A stretch of 30,778 bases of DNA from NCBI GenBank assembly GCA_015499985.1, contig JAAAUF010000023.1, positions 66,860-97,637 of the forward strand, read 5' to 3'. This document shows, piece by piece, positions 11,401 through 21,300 of this stretch. The DNA comes from Haplosporangium gracile (lineage: Eukaryota > Mortierellomycota > Mortierellomycetes > Mortierellales > Mortierellaceae). Position 1 is the stretch's first letter. Every line of letters begins with the position of its first letter. The notes beneath the pieces were generated by a model, which ran no database searches, was not told the DNA's origin, and saw nothing but the letters and a program-made list of their open reading frames with translations. The translations under genes and the position numbers were made by a program.

Positions 11401-13594
11401 CAACTTCCGTAACATTGGAACAGCGCTTCTCATGATGGCTCGCATGTCGACAGGGTAAGCAGCAGCAGTATCGCCTTATTTTCGAATGCGAAACCACCCT
11501 TGTCGTGCCCCAATTTACTCATGAACCCTACCTTTTGTTGTGTTGTACTTGTAGAGAGGGATGGAATGACCTGATGCACGATTTTGCGGTCGAGCGACCC
11601 TACTGCGTCAACAACCGGTTCGACTACTTATATTCTGACTGTGGGTCAACCTCGTGGGCATATACACTCTTCATCACCTTTAACATCATCTCGATGTATA
11701 TCTTCACCAACATGTTCATTGTTGTGGTGATGCACAACTTTTCGTATGTCTACCAGATCGCTCCGGGGTTCTCGTTGATCAACCGAGACGAGATTCGAGC
11801 CTATAAACGTGTCTGGGCTGAGGTTGATCGTGATCGGACTGGGTATATCCAAGAAAAGGACCTTGCCAAGTTCTTGATGGTAAGAATTATCATGGCCTCN
11901 NNNNNNNNNAAAAAAAAAAAAAAAAAAAAAAAGCAGAGTTGTTCGTTGTCTATGCGCCAGCAAATTAACTCACTGTTTCCTTATTTTGTTTGTTTGTGAT
12001 TATTAGAAATTGCGAGGAGTGTTTGATGTGCGGATCTACACCGAGGAACATTCGCTCGCCAAGCTGCAGTCAAGACTCGAAACCGCCAAACCAACCGCCG
12101 TCAAGATCTCTGCCCGGGATCTGGAAAAGAACGCTGCCAACCAAGCCAACCAGACACGGAAAGTCTTGATGTTGAACCAGACCCATCGCCGAATGACCCT
12201 TAACTGGGAGGATGAGCAGAAAGGAGGAGGAGGAGGAGCAGGCAAGGGACCAGGACAAGGAGGAGCATGCCCTGACCCTTCTCGACCCAACCTATCGTAC
12301 AATCTGGATGTTGACTATAACTTGGCTGCGTTCAACTCTGCGATTGCCAATATTGACAAGGAGAGGGTGAGGCAGAAGCGGAAGGTGTACAACTTTTTGT
12401 ATACCGAGGCGATCATGTCGATGGAGCCTATCCCTGGAACTGAGCCTCGGAAGAGGAGGTCGAGATTCTTTCCTTGGCGGAGTCTTGGCAGACAGGCTGG
12501 GACATCAGCAGCGGCAGGAGCAGGACTAGCTGCATCAGGGGCGGGACCTGGACCCGAGGCTGGCGACTATGAAATGGGCGGTCTGGGCGAGGACGATGCT
12601 CCCGAGGAAGGACTGAAGGGCGTGTCCTTCCAAAAGATGCTCATGATCCTGGCACACTACAAGCTGATCGAGGACGACCAGTGCCTGTCGATTCGTGATA
12701 TGTTCCATCACCGTCAAAAGATGGATCGTATCCACGCCCACATGAACGTGATCAAGATCCGGAGTGTGTTGTTGAAGTTCTTGATTAGACAGCGGTTTTT
12801 GAAGCATTATCGAGCAGTCCAGAGGATCCAGGCTATGACGGGGACAGCGTCGTGGTCGGATGATCAGCCTCCTATTGGTGGCGAACCTTCTTCGGGTCCT
12901 CCCCCTTCTCCTCCAGCTCCTCCTTCTGATCCCTCTGGTCCTTCTGGCTTATCGTCGTCGTCAACGCCTATGGTATCTCGATCTGCCCCCATGGCCGCCT
13001 CCTCATCCCCTGCAGGTGCCGGTGTTGGTTTTTCGCAACACATTGCTTCAATGGTACAGACCCCAGCAGCAGCAACACATTCGTCCGTCTCGTCGAGTAG
13101 CAGTTCACCTAGCTCGCGCAAGCAAGTCAGGATCAACGTCGACGACAGTATCTACGATACTCAGAGCAGCAGCACGGTCGCGTTCACAGATTCCAACATC
13201 GGCGGCCCTGGATCTCCACTCTCTCTGAAATCTGTCATTGAGGAAGATCCTATAGAACCCGTCCAAGCTGGCGCCATGATTGATGACCTCCGTTCCGAAT
13301 GGCGAAGTAAGTTCTATGCTTTTATACTTTGTAAATCTTCTCCCACCTCACCTCATTTTTTTTTTTTTGTGTTTGTATATTGAGAAATACTAACTTTATC
13401 AACTTTCACATTTTTTGTTTTCGCCAACCTATTAATTAGCATTCATTTCAAATCACGATATGTCGGTGACAGGAACAACAGATGCAGGACAGGCCGCAGC
13501 GCTGCAGTCAACTCCGGGTGTCTTCCAGATCATGGACATGAACACCCCGCGTCCTTCTCCCAGATCCGAAGTCCTCGGCCTGGATTATCTTTAA
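5485..13594 (+). CDS. CCH1: Cch1-type voltage-gated calcium channel alpha subunit, 14 exons
   Basis: Pore subunit of the fungal high-affinity Ca2+ uptake channel of the plasma membrane (partner Mid1 is not in the window). Exons: 5485-6260, 6419-6565, 6661-7266, 7361-7568, 7677-7954, 8085-8266, 8360-8613, 8729-8899, 8993-9107, 9205-11182, 11278-11454, 11555-11879, 12007-13306, 13440-13594; 2223 aa, in frame throughout. Four six-helix repeats are visible, with pore-loop residues Gln608 (TGQTW), Glu879 (SGENW), Glu1345 (SQEGW) and Glu1632 (TGEGW). S4-like segments are Arg/Lys-rich in repeats II and III and poor in IV. A canonical EF-hand loop (DRDRTGYIQEKD, 1722-1733) follows repeat IV, then a Ser/Pro/Gly-rich tail with a basic IQ-like helix. 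Intron 6 (8267-8359) is GC-AG; all others are GT-AG. Intron 12 contains the assembly gap. The N-terminus could extend upstream (see findings). Confidence 0.95.
11900..11909. other. Assembly gap (10 N) followed by poly-A tract
   Basis: Ten N inside CCH1 intron 12 (11880-12006), followed by a run of A at 11910-11932. The gap probably reflects a homopolymer that could not be assembled. The flanking exons join in phase 0 across it, so the coding sequence is unaffected, but the true intron length is unknown. Confidence 0.95.
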
Positions 13595-13710
13595 AGTTGC
13601 ATATTTTAGCCGTCTATCATTTGTATAATATCTCCATCTCAATTTCGTCGGTTAATCGTTGTATGCTCCTCATGGTTTTTGTTTGTACTGCTTTATGTAC
13701 CTGGGATGCA

Positions 13711-13725
13711 ATCTAATCTAATCTA
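13711..13725. repeat. (ATCTA)3 repeat containing the PARG stop codon
   Basis: Three tandem copies of ATCTA; on the minus strand this reads TAGAT repeats and the PARG stop TAG is the first unit (13725-13723). It lies in the 128-bp gap between the convergent CCH1 and PARG stops. Confidence 0.85.
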
Positions 13726-16700
13726 ATCGAAAAGAGGTTCAGACTCAGGTGTATTATAACCATCATCATCGCTCCACGAAATGGTTTCAAACGTTGATGG
13801 TTGAGTGTCAGTAGTGGCCGACAGATCACCATTGCTATGAGAAGCGTTGGGGAATCCAAAGGAGGCGCTGATATAGTCCAGTAAACTCTTGTTGGACCGC
13901 AAGGCTACAATGTCGCCACGACCTGATTTGATCGGGTAATTGATAATGCAGTTCAGCAGCTTCCCTATTACCATGATTGGAAAAGGATTAATGAGCGTCA
14001 GTTAAAGCGCTTTGTTTTGATAACCATAGACTTTCAAGCCAAGTAAAAAAAGAAAAAAAATCCTCCCCGGGCGAACAAAAACGAGTAAGCGGAAACCTAC
14101 ATGGCTCAAAGAGTTGAGTAGAGGCTTGGAGGTGTGTCATAAAATTTCTGATTTCATCTGCAAAACCATCCAGTCCATACGTGAAATAGATCAAATCCCG
14201 TCCCAGAACATCCCCATCATCCACTCTCGAATACGCAGCGCATACAGAAGCAGCAATCAGCTGGATCAAGAACTTCAACTGCAAGTGACCCCCAAACGCC
14301 CCACAGCCCCAGTTCCCCGTAGCGATGAGGTCACCCCGAGGCGAGGGGACTTCTCCACGACAGAGGCCCCACTCTGAGGATGTGATGGGTGACCGTCGGA
14401 ATCCGGCGATGGCTTTGTTGAGTTCTCGAAGAACTACCGATTCACAAAACTGGTCCAGTCGCTCGGGCGCAGACTTGAAGGGCAATGCGTCAATAGCACA
14501 AATCTCTGTCTTCCTGCGACCTAGTTTATCCCTTTTTTCGCAGTAAGAAGGGGATGAAGAATGCATAGGCAAGAAGTGTTTTAGTGCTTGAAATACGATC
14601 TGAATAGAGAGATTTGTGTTCTCAAGGAGCTTATTTTTGCCTTCACTAAATATCTTACCTGGGAGTGGAATCGATGTGATTGGAATGCCATTCAAAAGTC
14701 TGGGCGTATCCATTGTAGTTCGAGAACCGCTCAGCGCCCTTCATCAGCAACGCTTCGTTGCTCTGGAGTGTCTGTGTGAACAACCGAGAAACAATCAGCT
14801 CCGGACAGACCGCGAACCGAATCTCCTCTTGAACCGCCCCCTAAGTAATTTTATTTTTCATAGTTAAAATTTTTGATGGCGTTAGATAAAGGTACAAGAG
14901 GTTAGATCTACGGAGGGAACAGGGGACGAGCGACAAACAAGACATGGCTGCAATGTTAACTTACTCGACCAAGGACTCCCCCGCCGATAACTTTGTTGGC
15001 GAAATCCAGTTGAAGGGCACCGGGAGGGGCATCATCTTCGAGGGGAGCATCCAGCTCAATCTTAACATTCGAGTAGCGGAATGGCGCCTGGTTGAGCATC
15101 TCATCTGAGTCCAATGTAACCGTCTCGTTCAAGACCTGTCTATGGAATGTCACCACTCCAGTAGGCACTATTTCATCATTTTTTGCAGACGCATCATGGC
15201 ATGTTAGTTGATATGTAACACAAAAACGCAATAAAATAGATAGCACGAGGAGGGAGCGCAGAAGGTAACGGATGAAAGAAACATACTTTGTTGTAGGATG
15301 CGGTCAAAATAGTGGATGATACAACGAAGCTTGGCAGCATTAGTCGAAGTACATGAGTTCCGGCCTTCGTCACTGTAGAAGAGACTGGAGAAGTTGATAG
15401 ATGGGTATCGAGGAAACAAGGGCCATTTTCTATGGCCTCGTTCAGTAGTAAGAGGAGCAACAGGTGATCTCCGCGTCGCTGACTCGTTTCCTGCTCTATG
15501 AGATTCCCTACTCGACCCAGCCTTAACATGCCCACTCAACCCCTCCTGTTTCACAGTATTAGCTCCACCGTCGCTGCTTCTACCAGCGGCTGGATAAGAT
15601 GCGCGTTCTCTATAAATTTGTCTATCCTTCTCCTTGCTGTTGTCGAAGTGACGAGAAGTTACTGCTGGTGGTGAAGTCCTAGACGACTCTAGCTTGTATG
15701 AGGATTTAGGCTCTGCCTTTTTGAAGTATGCAAAAAGTGAGAGTTGTCCATCGGTATTCCGATACGGATCCGTACCGGATGATGACTGCTTCTTAAGCCG
15801 TGCAGGAGCAGCTCCATATGGATCCTTCGGGGCACTGCCCAACGTCCGTCCTCCTTCTCCCCCTTCCCGCTTTCCTGTGCTCCTGCCTTCAGATTGATCA
15901 GTGCGAGGTCGTTTCCGGTAAGTGCTGGGGTTACTGAAGTGCTGGTTCGGGGCATTGCGGCAGGGGAACGTGCAGAAAAAGGCATTCGCCAGTAAACATG
16001 CGATCTATATCGAAAGGCATGCATGGTCAGAAACTTTGTACGCCGATAATTCCTTTTTGGGGATAGTTTAAATAGCACAATTAATTAATTTTGATCAACA
16101 GAAGTGGTACCTGCTCCTGAGAAAGAGTAACGGCAGAATCCTGTTGCTGCTTCAGAAAGGGAATTGGTCGCTTGACCAGCTCTGGTAAACGGAGGGCGAG
16201 CTGCTGCATCCCGGGCAAAATAACTTTGAAGAATCGGTCGCGTTCCTCCCGTGATAGAAATTGGTCTTCTGCAGTTTCTTCGTTATGATCCCAACGCAAG
16301 AATGGATGGCTGGCAGACGGTGCTGGAGGCGTGATAGTTCCACCATTATCTCCGTGATCGTTGATATCACTCATGATTATATCATCGCTTTCATCAATGA
16401 GTCGCTCCTCGGCCCTGCCGCTGTCATCTTGAAATCGACCAACTTCTGGCGTAGAAGTTACAGAAGTGGAGGTCGATGTGGAGGTAGTCTTGATGGGTAC
16501 ATCACGGTCAGCCTTCCTGTTCAGAAAGGCTTCCAAAGCATCGATATTCCATCCTTGCGGATCGCCTTCATTCCAACGAGAGAGAATCTCCGAGAGCTGC
16601 TTTGAATTGGTGATAATGGTGGTTAGACCCTGGACAATATCGGGCCATGCGTTGGCGACTGCGGCAGTTGCAGGGCGGTCAGAGCAGGCGAGGCGGACAT

Positions 16701-16912
16701 GGCGGTGATCCCAGCAGTCCTGAAAGACTTCAGGGTGCGGGAACTCTTTTGGGTCCAATCCTGCAATCTAGGAGGAGCTTATGTAAGAGCGTTGTCAGTT
16801 GTGGTTGCATTTATGAGGCTTTCTTGTAGAACTGAATAGAAAAGGGCGGGTGCCGCACCTTGCAGAGGACGTGATGTGTGCCGGTCTCGAAGAAGGATGA
16901 TGGACGCGACAT
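13723..16912 (-). CDS. PARG: Poly(ADP-ribose) glycohydrolase, seven exons
   Basis: Hydrolyses the ribose-ribose bonds of poly(ADP-ribose) chains made by PARP, releasing ADP-ribose; acts mainly in the nucleus in DNA-damage responses. Exons (complement): 16912-16859, 16767-16111, 16004-15287, 15167-14965, 14840-14659, 14513-14101, 13964-13723; 822 aa, in frame. Seen in order: the N-terminal [15 protein letters not shown] motif, the accessory-domain segment [32 protein letters not shown] at 238-251, an insertion of about 150 Ser/Arg/Lys-rich residues, PTGVVTF, and the catalytic loop [16 protein letters not shown] (538-553) with the family's Glu-Glu pair at 549-550. Then come the pocket motif AIDALPF and the [12 protein letters not shown] motif (669-680). 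Catalytic residues are intact. The insertion contains QLSLFAYF (324-331), a match to the PCNA-binding PIP-box. It is divergent from MED31 with 387 bp between starts. Confidence 0.94.
15723..15746 (-). other. PIP-box motif coding segment within PARG
   Basis: Codons for Q-L-S-L-F-A-Y-F (residues 324-331) followed by two lysines. The pattern Q-x-x-(L/I/M)-x-x-aromatic-aromatic is the canonical PCNA-interacting peptide. It sits in the low-complexity insertion, presumably disordered and exposed, between two conserved PARG segments. Confidence 0.7.
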
Positions 16913-17299
16913 GTCAAAAGTTGAATTGGTTAAAGGGTAATGTGTTTATGGTGTTTTACAAAGAAGGGGAGAGGGGAAGAAAAGAAAGCGGCCGGCATAA
17001 AAGAACGAAACCAACGGTGGCTGGACAAAGTTTGCCACCATCGGGCGCGCCACTAAAGGGTCTCGATTTTCCTCTTTGCTCGAGCGTCGAGAGTGACTTG
17101 TTTTCTTTTGTGCGCAAGATATTTGAGAGAAAGAATACCTGAAGTAATTGCTTGTTTCTTTTTAAACGACTTGATCATCCCCGCCTCTCAGAACACCAAT
17201 AACCTCAACACCAACAACGAACAACTTACCGAGCAACACACGCGCAAAGAAAACTTCAATAAAACACAGTAGTACACAGCACACACACACAAGACCATC
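16913..17299. promoter_or_regulatory. Bidirectional promoter region of PARG and MED31
   Basis: A 387-bp region between divergent start codons that must carry both promoters. It contains an 8-bp palindrome GGCGCGCC at about 17045-17052 and an A/C-rich leader before the MED31 ATG. No TATA box could be assigned with confidence. Confidence 0.6.
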
Positions 17300-18229
17300 A
17301 TGAGTCAGCCAGAGTCAACAACCAACACACCGTCAGCCATGGTCACAGATTCACTATTACAGACCGAGGATGAATACGAGCAGCTCAAACGATTCCAGGT
17401 CGAGCTCGAGTTTGTACAGTGCCTGTCCAACCCATGGTACCTCCATCGTACGCAAACACAACACCATTTGTTTTTTTTTCATGTTTGCAGAGACGAAGCA
17501 TTGTGCCATGCTCATATAGTTAGGGATATGCTAACTCAGCCCTCACCTTTTAATAACGTCTCACGCATGCTCTGCTGAATCAATTATTTAGACCTCGCAC
17601 AACAACAATACTTTAATCAGGACGCGTTCGTCCGTTATTTAGACTATCTTCAATACTTTCGGAAACCAGAATACGCCAAATTCATCATGTAAGCACTTTA
17701 TTTACAATGATATATTAATTACCCTTGAGCTGCACAGTTTTTTATACTCACAATAACGTGCCGTCATTTTTAATGTGATAGTTATCCACATTGCCTCCAC
17801 TTCTTGACGCTACTGCAACACAAATCCTTCCGGGACCAACTTGCCAAACAGGATACTGCGACCTTTGTCCACGAACGCCAATACTACCATTGGCAGTTCC
17901 TCAGGAACCAGGATAAGGTCGTTCGGATGGAGATCATGCCTGATGGCACTATGGCCGAGATGAAGTCTGAACCTCGCCTTCCTCTTCCTGGTGATGCTTC
18001 AGATGCAGAAACCGCAGCAGCAGTAGATGGTACAGTAGGAACAGGACCGGGAGTATTAGGAGAGGTCGGACTGGGAGCAGGAAGCACGTCGTTGATGGCC
18101 ATGGATGCAGATGTGCCTGTGGTAGTGGGAGTAGGAGCAGCAGCAGTAGGACAACCGGGAGCATTATCCCTTGCTGGTGGAGGATTAGGAGTCAATATCC
18201 CTAACGGATCCCATTTTCCACGGCCATGA
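17300..18229 (+). CDS. MED31: Mediator complex subunit 31 (Soh1), three exons
   Basis: Subunit of the Mediator middle module that links transcription factors to RNA polymerase II in the nucleus. Exons 17300-17447, 17592-17688 and 17782-18229; 230 aa. The conserved Med31 domain spans about residues 28-125: a RFQVELEFVQCLSNPWYLHHLAQ-like start (reported in parts: ELEFVQCLSNPWYLHHLAQ), then YLDYLQYFRKPEYAKFI and YPHCLHFLTLLQ, all close to the family signature. Splice joins rebuild His50 and Ile82 within conserved motifs, which supports the model. After about residue 125 a tail of some 100 residues rich in Gly, Ala and Val has no counterpart in the usual 120-130 aa Med31; it may be a lineage-specific extension. 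The start follows an A/C-rich leader. It converges with the MscS gene. Confidence 0.95.
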
Positions 18230-18268
18230 GCTACCGCATGATATGATGTTCAGTCAAGGGCAAGACGA

Positions 18269-18274
18269 AATAAA
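18269..18274 (+). terminator. Putative MED31 polyadenylation signal AATAAA
   Basis: An AATAAA hexamer 40 bp after the MED31 stop codon. Confidence 0.5.
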
Positions 18275-18301
18275 TGTTCAAAATGTTGGTACAATTTAAT
18301 A

Positions 18302-18307
18302 TTTATT
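18302..18307 (-). terminator. Putative MscS-channel polyadenylation signal AATAAA
   Basis: A minus-strand AATAAA hexamer 12 bp after the stop codon of the MscS-family gene. Together with the MED31 signal it implies overlapping convergent transcript ends. Confidence 0.45.
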
Positions 18308-18318
18308 CACGACGGCAA

Positions 18319-21300
18319 CTACCGCTGGAACTGGAAGCCGTTAGGGAAGGGCTGGAAATTAGCAGCGTTGGTCGAGAGCTGAATGGTCTCGGGGACTAAG
18401 ATATGTCGTGAGTCTAGGTTGTAGTTTGGATGACTTTGATGTTGATGATGTCGCTGTTGTTGTTGGCTATGAAGACTGCTGGGCGATCCTGGGAGAGTTC
18501 CAGTTCCTGAATGCGATCCTGACATGCATCTATCCGATTGCTGTTCCTGACGCGGATCAAATGTGTTGTGGCAGTTACTGACTTCATAGTGCTCCTGCTG
18601 AGTGGACATCGAAACAACGCCGTTCTGTTGCGGCGCATTGGTGACGGATGGCCTTTGGACAGTTTCGGCAACATCGCATGCCAGATAGAGCGCGCCCAGC
18701 TCGTTCTGGGACCAGGCTCCAGCAAGTGAACCAGGCTCTGTTGTTCTAAGTGGTGCTTGACCTGCGCCAACTCCAACTCCAACTCCAGCGTCGCCTCTTG
18801 GTAGGTCGTAGACATTTCCTGAAGTCCCAACGTACCCAACCGGCACCCCTGCTTCATTTACCACCGCTGTACTCCCAACCCGCTGCTGCTGTCCCTGATC
18901 CTGCAGTCCGTCATCACCATGATTCCCATACCCCATCGCCCTCCGAACCGCAATCAAGTCCTTCAAATCTTCCTGCTCCAACTCATTCAACGCCGCCCTC
19001 AAAAACAAAATCGACTTCAACTTCCTCGAGGCAAATTCAGAATCAATCCACCGAGAGCGGTGGAAGACTCGAAACAAGATTTGGAGACAGGCTTTACTGG
19101 TCCCGTCCTTTGTATGGTTATTTGTCGAGTTGAGGATGACGTCGATTTTGACAAAGTCGGATACGGCTTCACCCTCGACGTAGGTTTGGATCTTTTGTTT
19201 GAGTTTTTGGATTGTTCTTGCAGTGCTGAAGAGAGGGATGTCCATCCAGATGTTTTCGACGTGGTCCGCTAGAAATAAGACAAGGATGAAGTTCAGTAAC
19301 ACGCGAAAGAGATGCACAAGGTATAATGAGTAAAATATCCAATTACTCCTGAAGCAGGGGCATAAGTGATTGAGTATTGTCAACCAGAAAAAAAAAAAGT
19401 AAAGAAATAAAGGACAAAGGGACTTACATGACCGACTAAGGTTGTTGATGTTGCGCGTCGCAAGAACATAGTTAGGCGAGAAGATATGCTATCGTCGTTT
19501 TGTTTTTCCGTTTGACCGCCCAGATCATTGTTGTTTTGAATTAGTATAGAGTAGCAGTAAAAACAAACAACACTTCATTGATAATCTTTTGCTTTCATTC
19601 GTTGGCTGAAGAACAAATAATGAAGAAAAAGAAAAAGAAAACTTACCATTCCGTCTCCTCGCTTCAACTCCGTTGTCAGGATATGAATAGTGATAATGGT
19701 AAGGTAGGCGCCCTATCGGACATTTGATCCGTTCGACAACGGCAACAACAACAACATCAACAGCAACAACCAGAAAGGCAAATCAGAGAATATACAAGAT
19801 ACAAAGTTAAACGTGGTGCTATTTGATTATGTTTTGTTTCTTAAAACAAACACAAGCGTGCATGATGCAGTATGTATGCATGCATGCATCTTTTAGCGAA
19901 AATCCGTCCGTCCGTCCGTCTGTTCAATCAACAAAGGATACTTACATCCAGTTCGATTTTGTCACCAACATCAAATGCTATTTGCGTGAGAAAACGCATA
20001 AAAAAAAAAGAGAAAATTGGAGAGAGGGGACGAAGGAGGAGGAGGAGGAAGAGGCAGTGCAACGTAAATATGATTGAATTGTCAGTTCTTTTGCTTTTCG
20101 TTTTCTTTTACTCGCTTGTTGGTTTAGATGTCAGAAACCATGCATAATGAAAACTTACGACGCTAGTTCATCGCCAGGAAGCAAAACAGAAGAGGACGAT
20201 CATCAAGAAAGGAAAGAAAAGAAAAGGAACAGATACATAATAGGTGAAATTAATGAATGAATGAATTGGGAAGAATGACAAACAATAGAGGCAGGGTGAT
20301 GAAGGTGCGCAAGGTGACGCTTGGCCAACGTAAAATTTGAGCTAAAGAACTTTACGCGCTGCCTCATGAACACCATCCCCATCTACGGAGAAGAATCTAT
20401 TTGTAGAAGCAAACAACGCGTTTTGTGGTCTCGTTTTGCTTACCATAACAAAGATAAATACCATTGACTCGAAGGCATTCTTGGCTGAGGTTCCTGTGAC
20501 AAACGCACATCCTACCACCAACTACACTCATTGTTTTGTTTGTTGTTGTCGAGAGGTTGAAAAATAGTAGGATACCATGTCCGGGTTAGCACACATCGTT
20601 CTTATTTCAGAAGTGGCAGTGCAAATCTCAAGGCACCCGTACTTACCGACGATACACCAACCGCAAACTGCTGTACGCCAACATCGTAGGCGATCAGAAA
20701 GGCCACAATCACAAAGAGGAGCACAATCCCGTTGAATAGCATATCAAGCTTGGCCATCGCATTCTCAAACGTCTTGTGCGTCGACGTAAAACTCTTGCGT
20801 AGGTTTACCATATCCACGATTGCTAGGGAGATATAAAATAGTAGGAAGATAGCACGTGAAATGTTAGCACGATATACACGCGTTTGGCAACATTTTTGCA
20901 TACTGGGACTTTTGTCAACAGACAGACCGGTAGTGTTCGACAAAGCTCTCTATTTTTTTGCCACTTCATGCATTTGTGCTTACTTTGCTTGAACATGGCC
21001 CGCGTGACGATGCCTCCCCCACTGGGGTCAAATAACTTCCAGACTCGGTCCATGATATCCTTTTTGAATGGTTGCTCCAGATCCATGCGCTCGAGGTGGT
21101 TCCTATGTGATGGACATATCCTTGTCCACAAGTCCTTTGCTTTCTTGTTCGGGTTCTATCAATGCAGAAGTGTTTTGTTAAGAAATAGACACAGACCTAT
21201 GTTAGCAGTAAGTTATTGTGCTTCTAGTAGTACAGACACCAACGACAATTACCCCATTGTTACCTCGATGGGCTTATTGCGGAGGCTGTGGATGAGTTTC

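Noticed and set aside
14114..14867. Plus-strand frames opposite PARG
   Set aside because: They are antisense shadows; the minus strand carries the PARG pocket motifs in the correct order and phase.
19823..20147. Plus-strand frames of 84-91 codons
   Set aside because: They lie across introns and tiny exons of the MscS-family gene, are lysine/arginine repeats at the end, and show no family resemblance.
20160..20386. A normal-size exon in place of the microexon, using acceptors near 20386 or 20342
   Set aside because: Both candidates hit in-frame stop codons before the donor at 20158 in the required phase.
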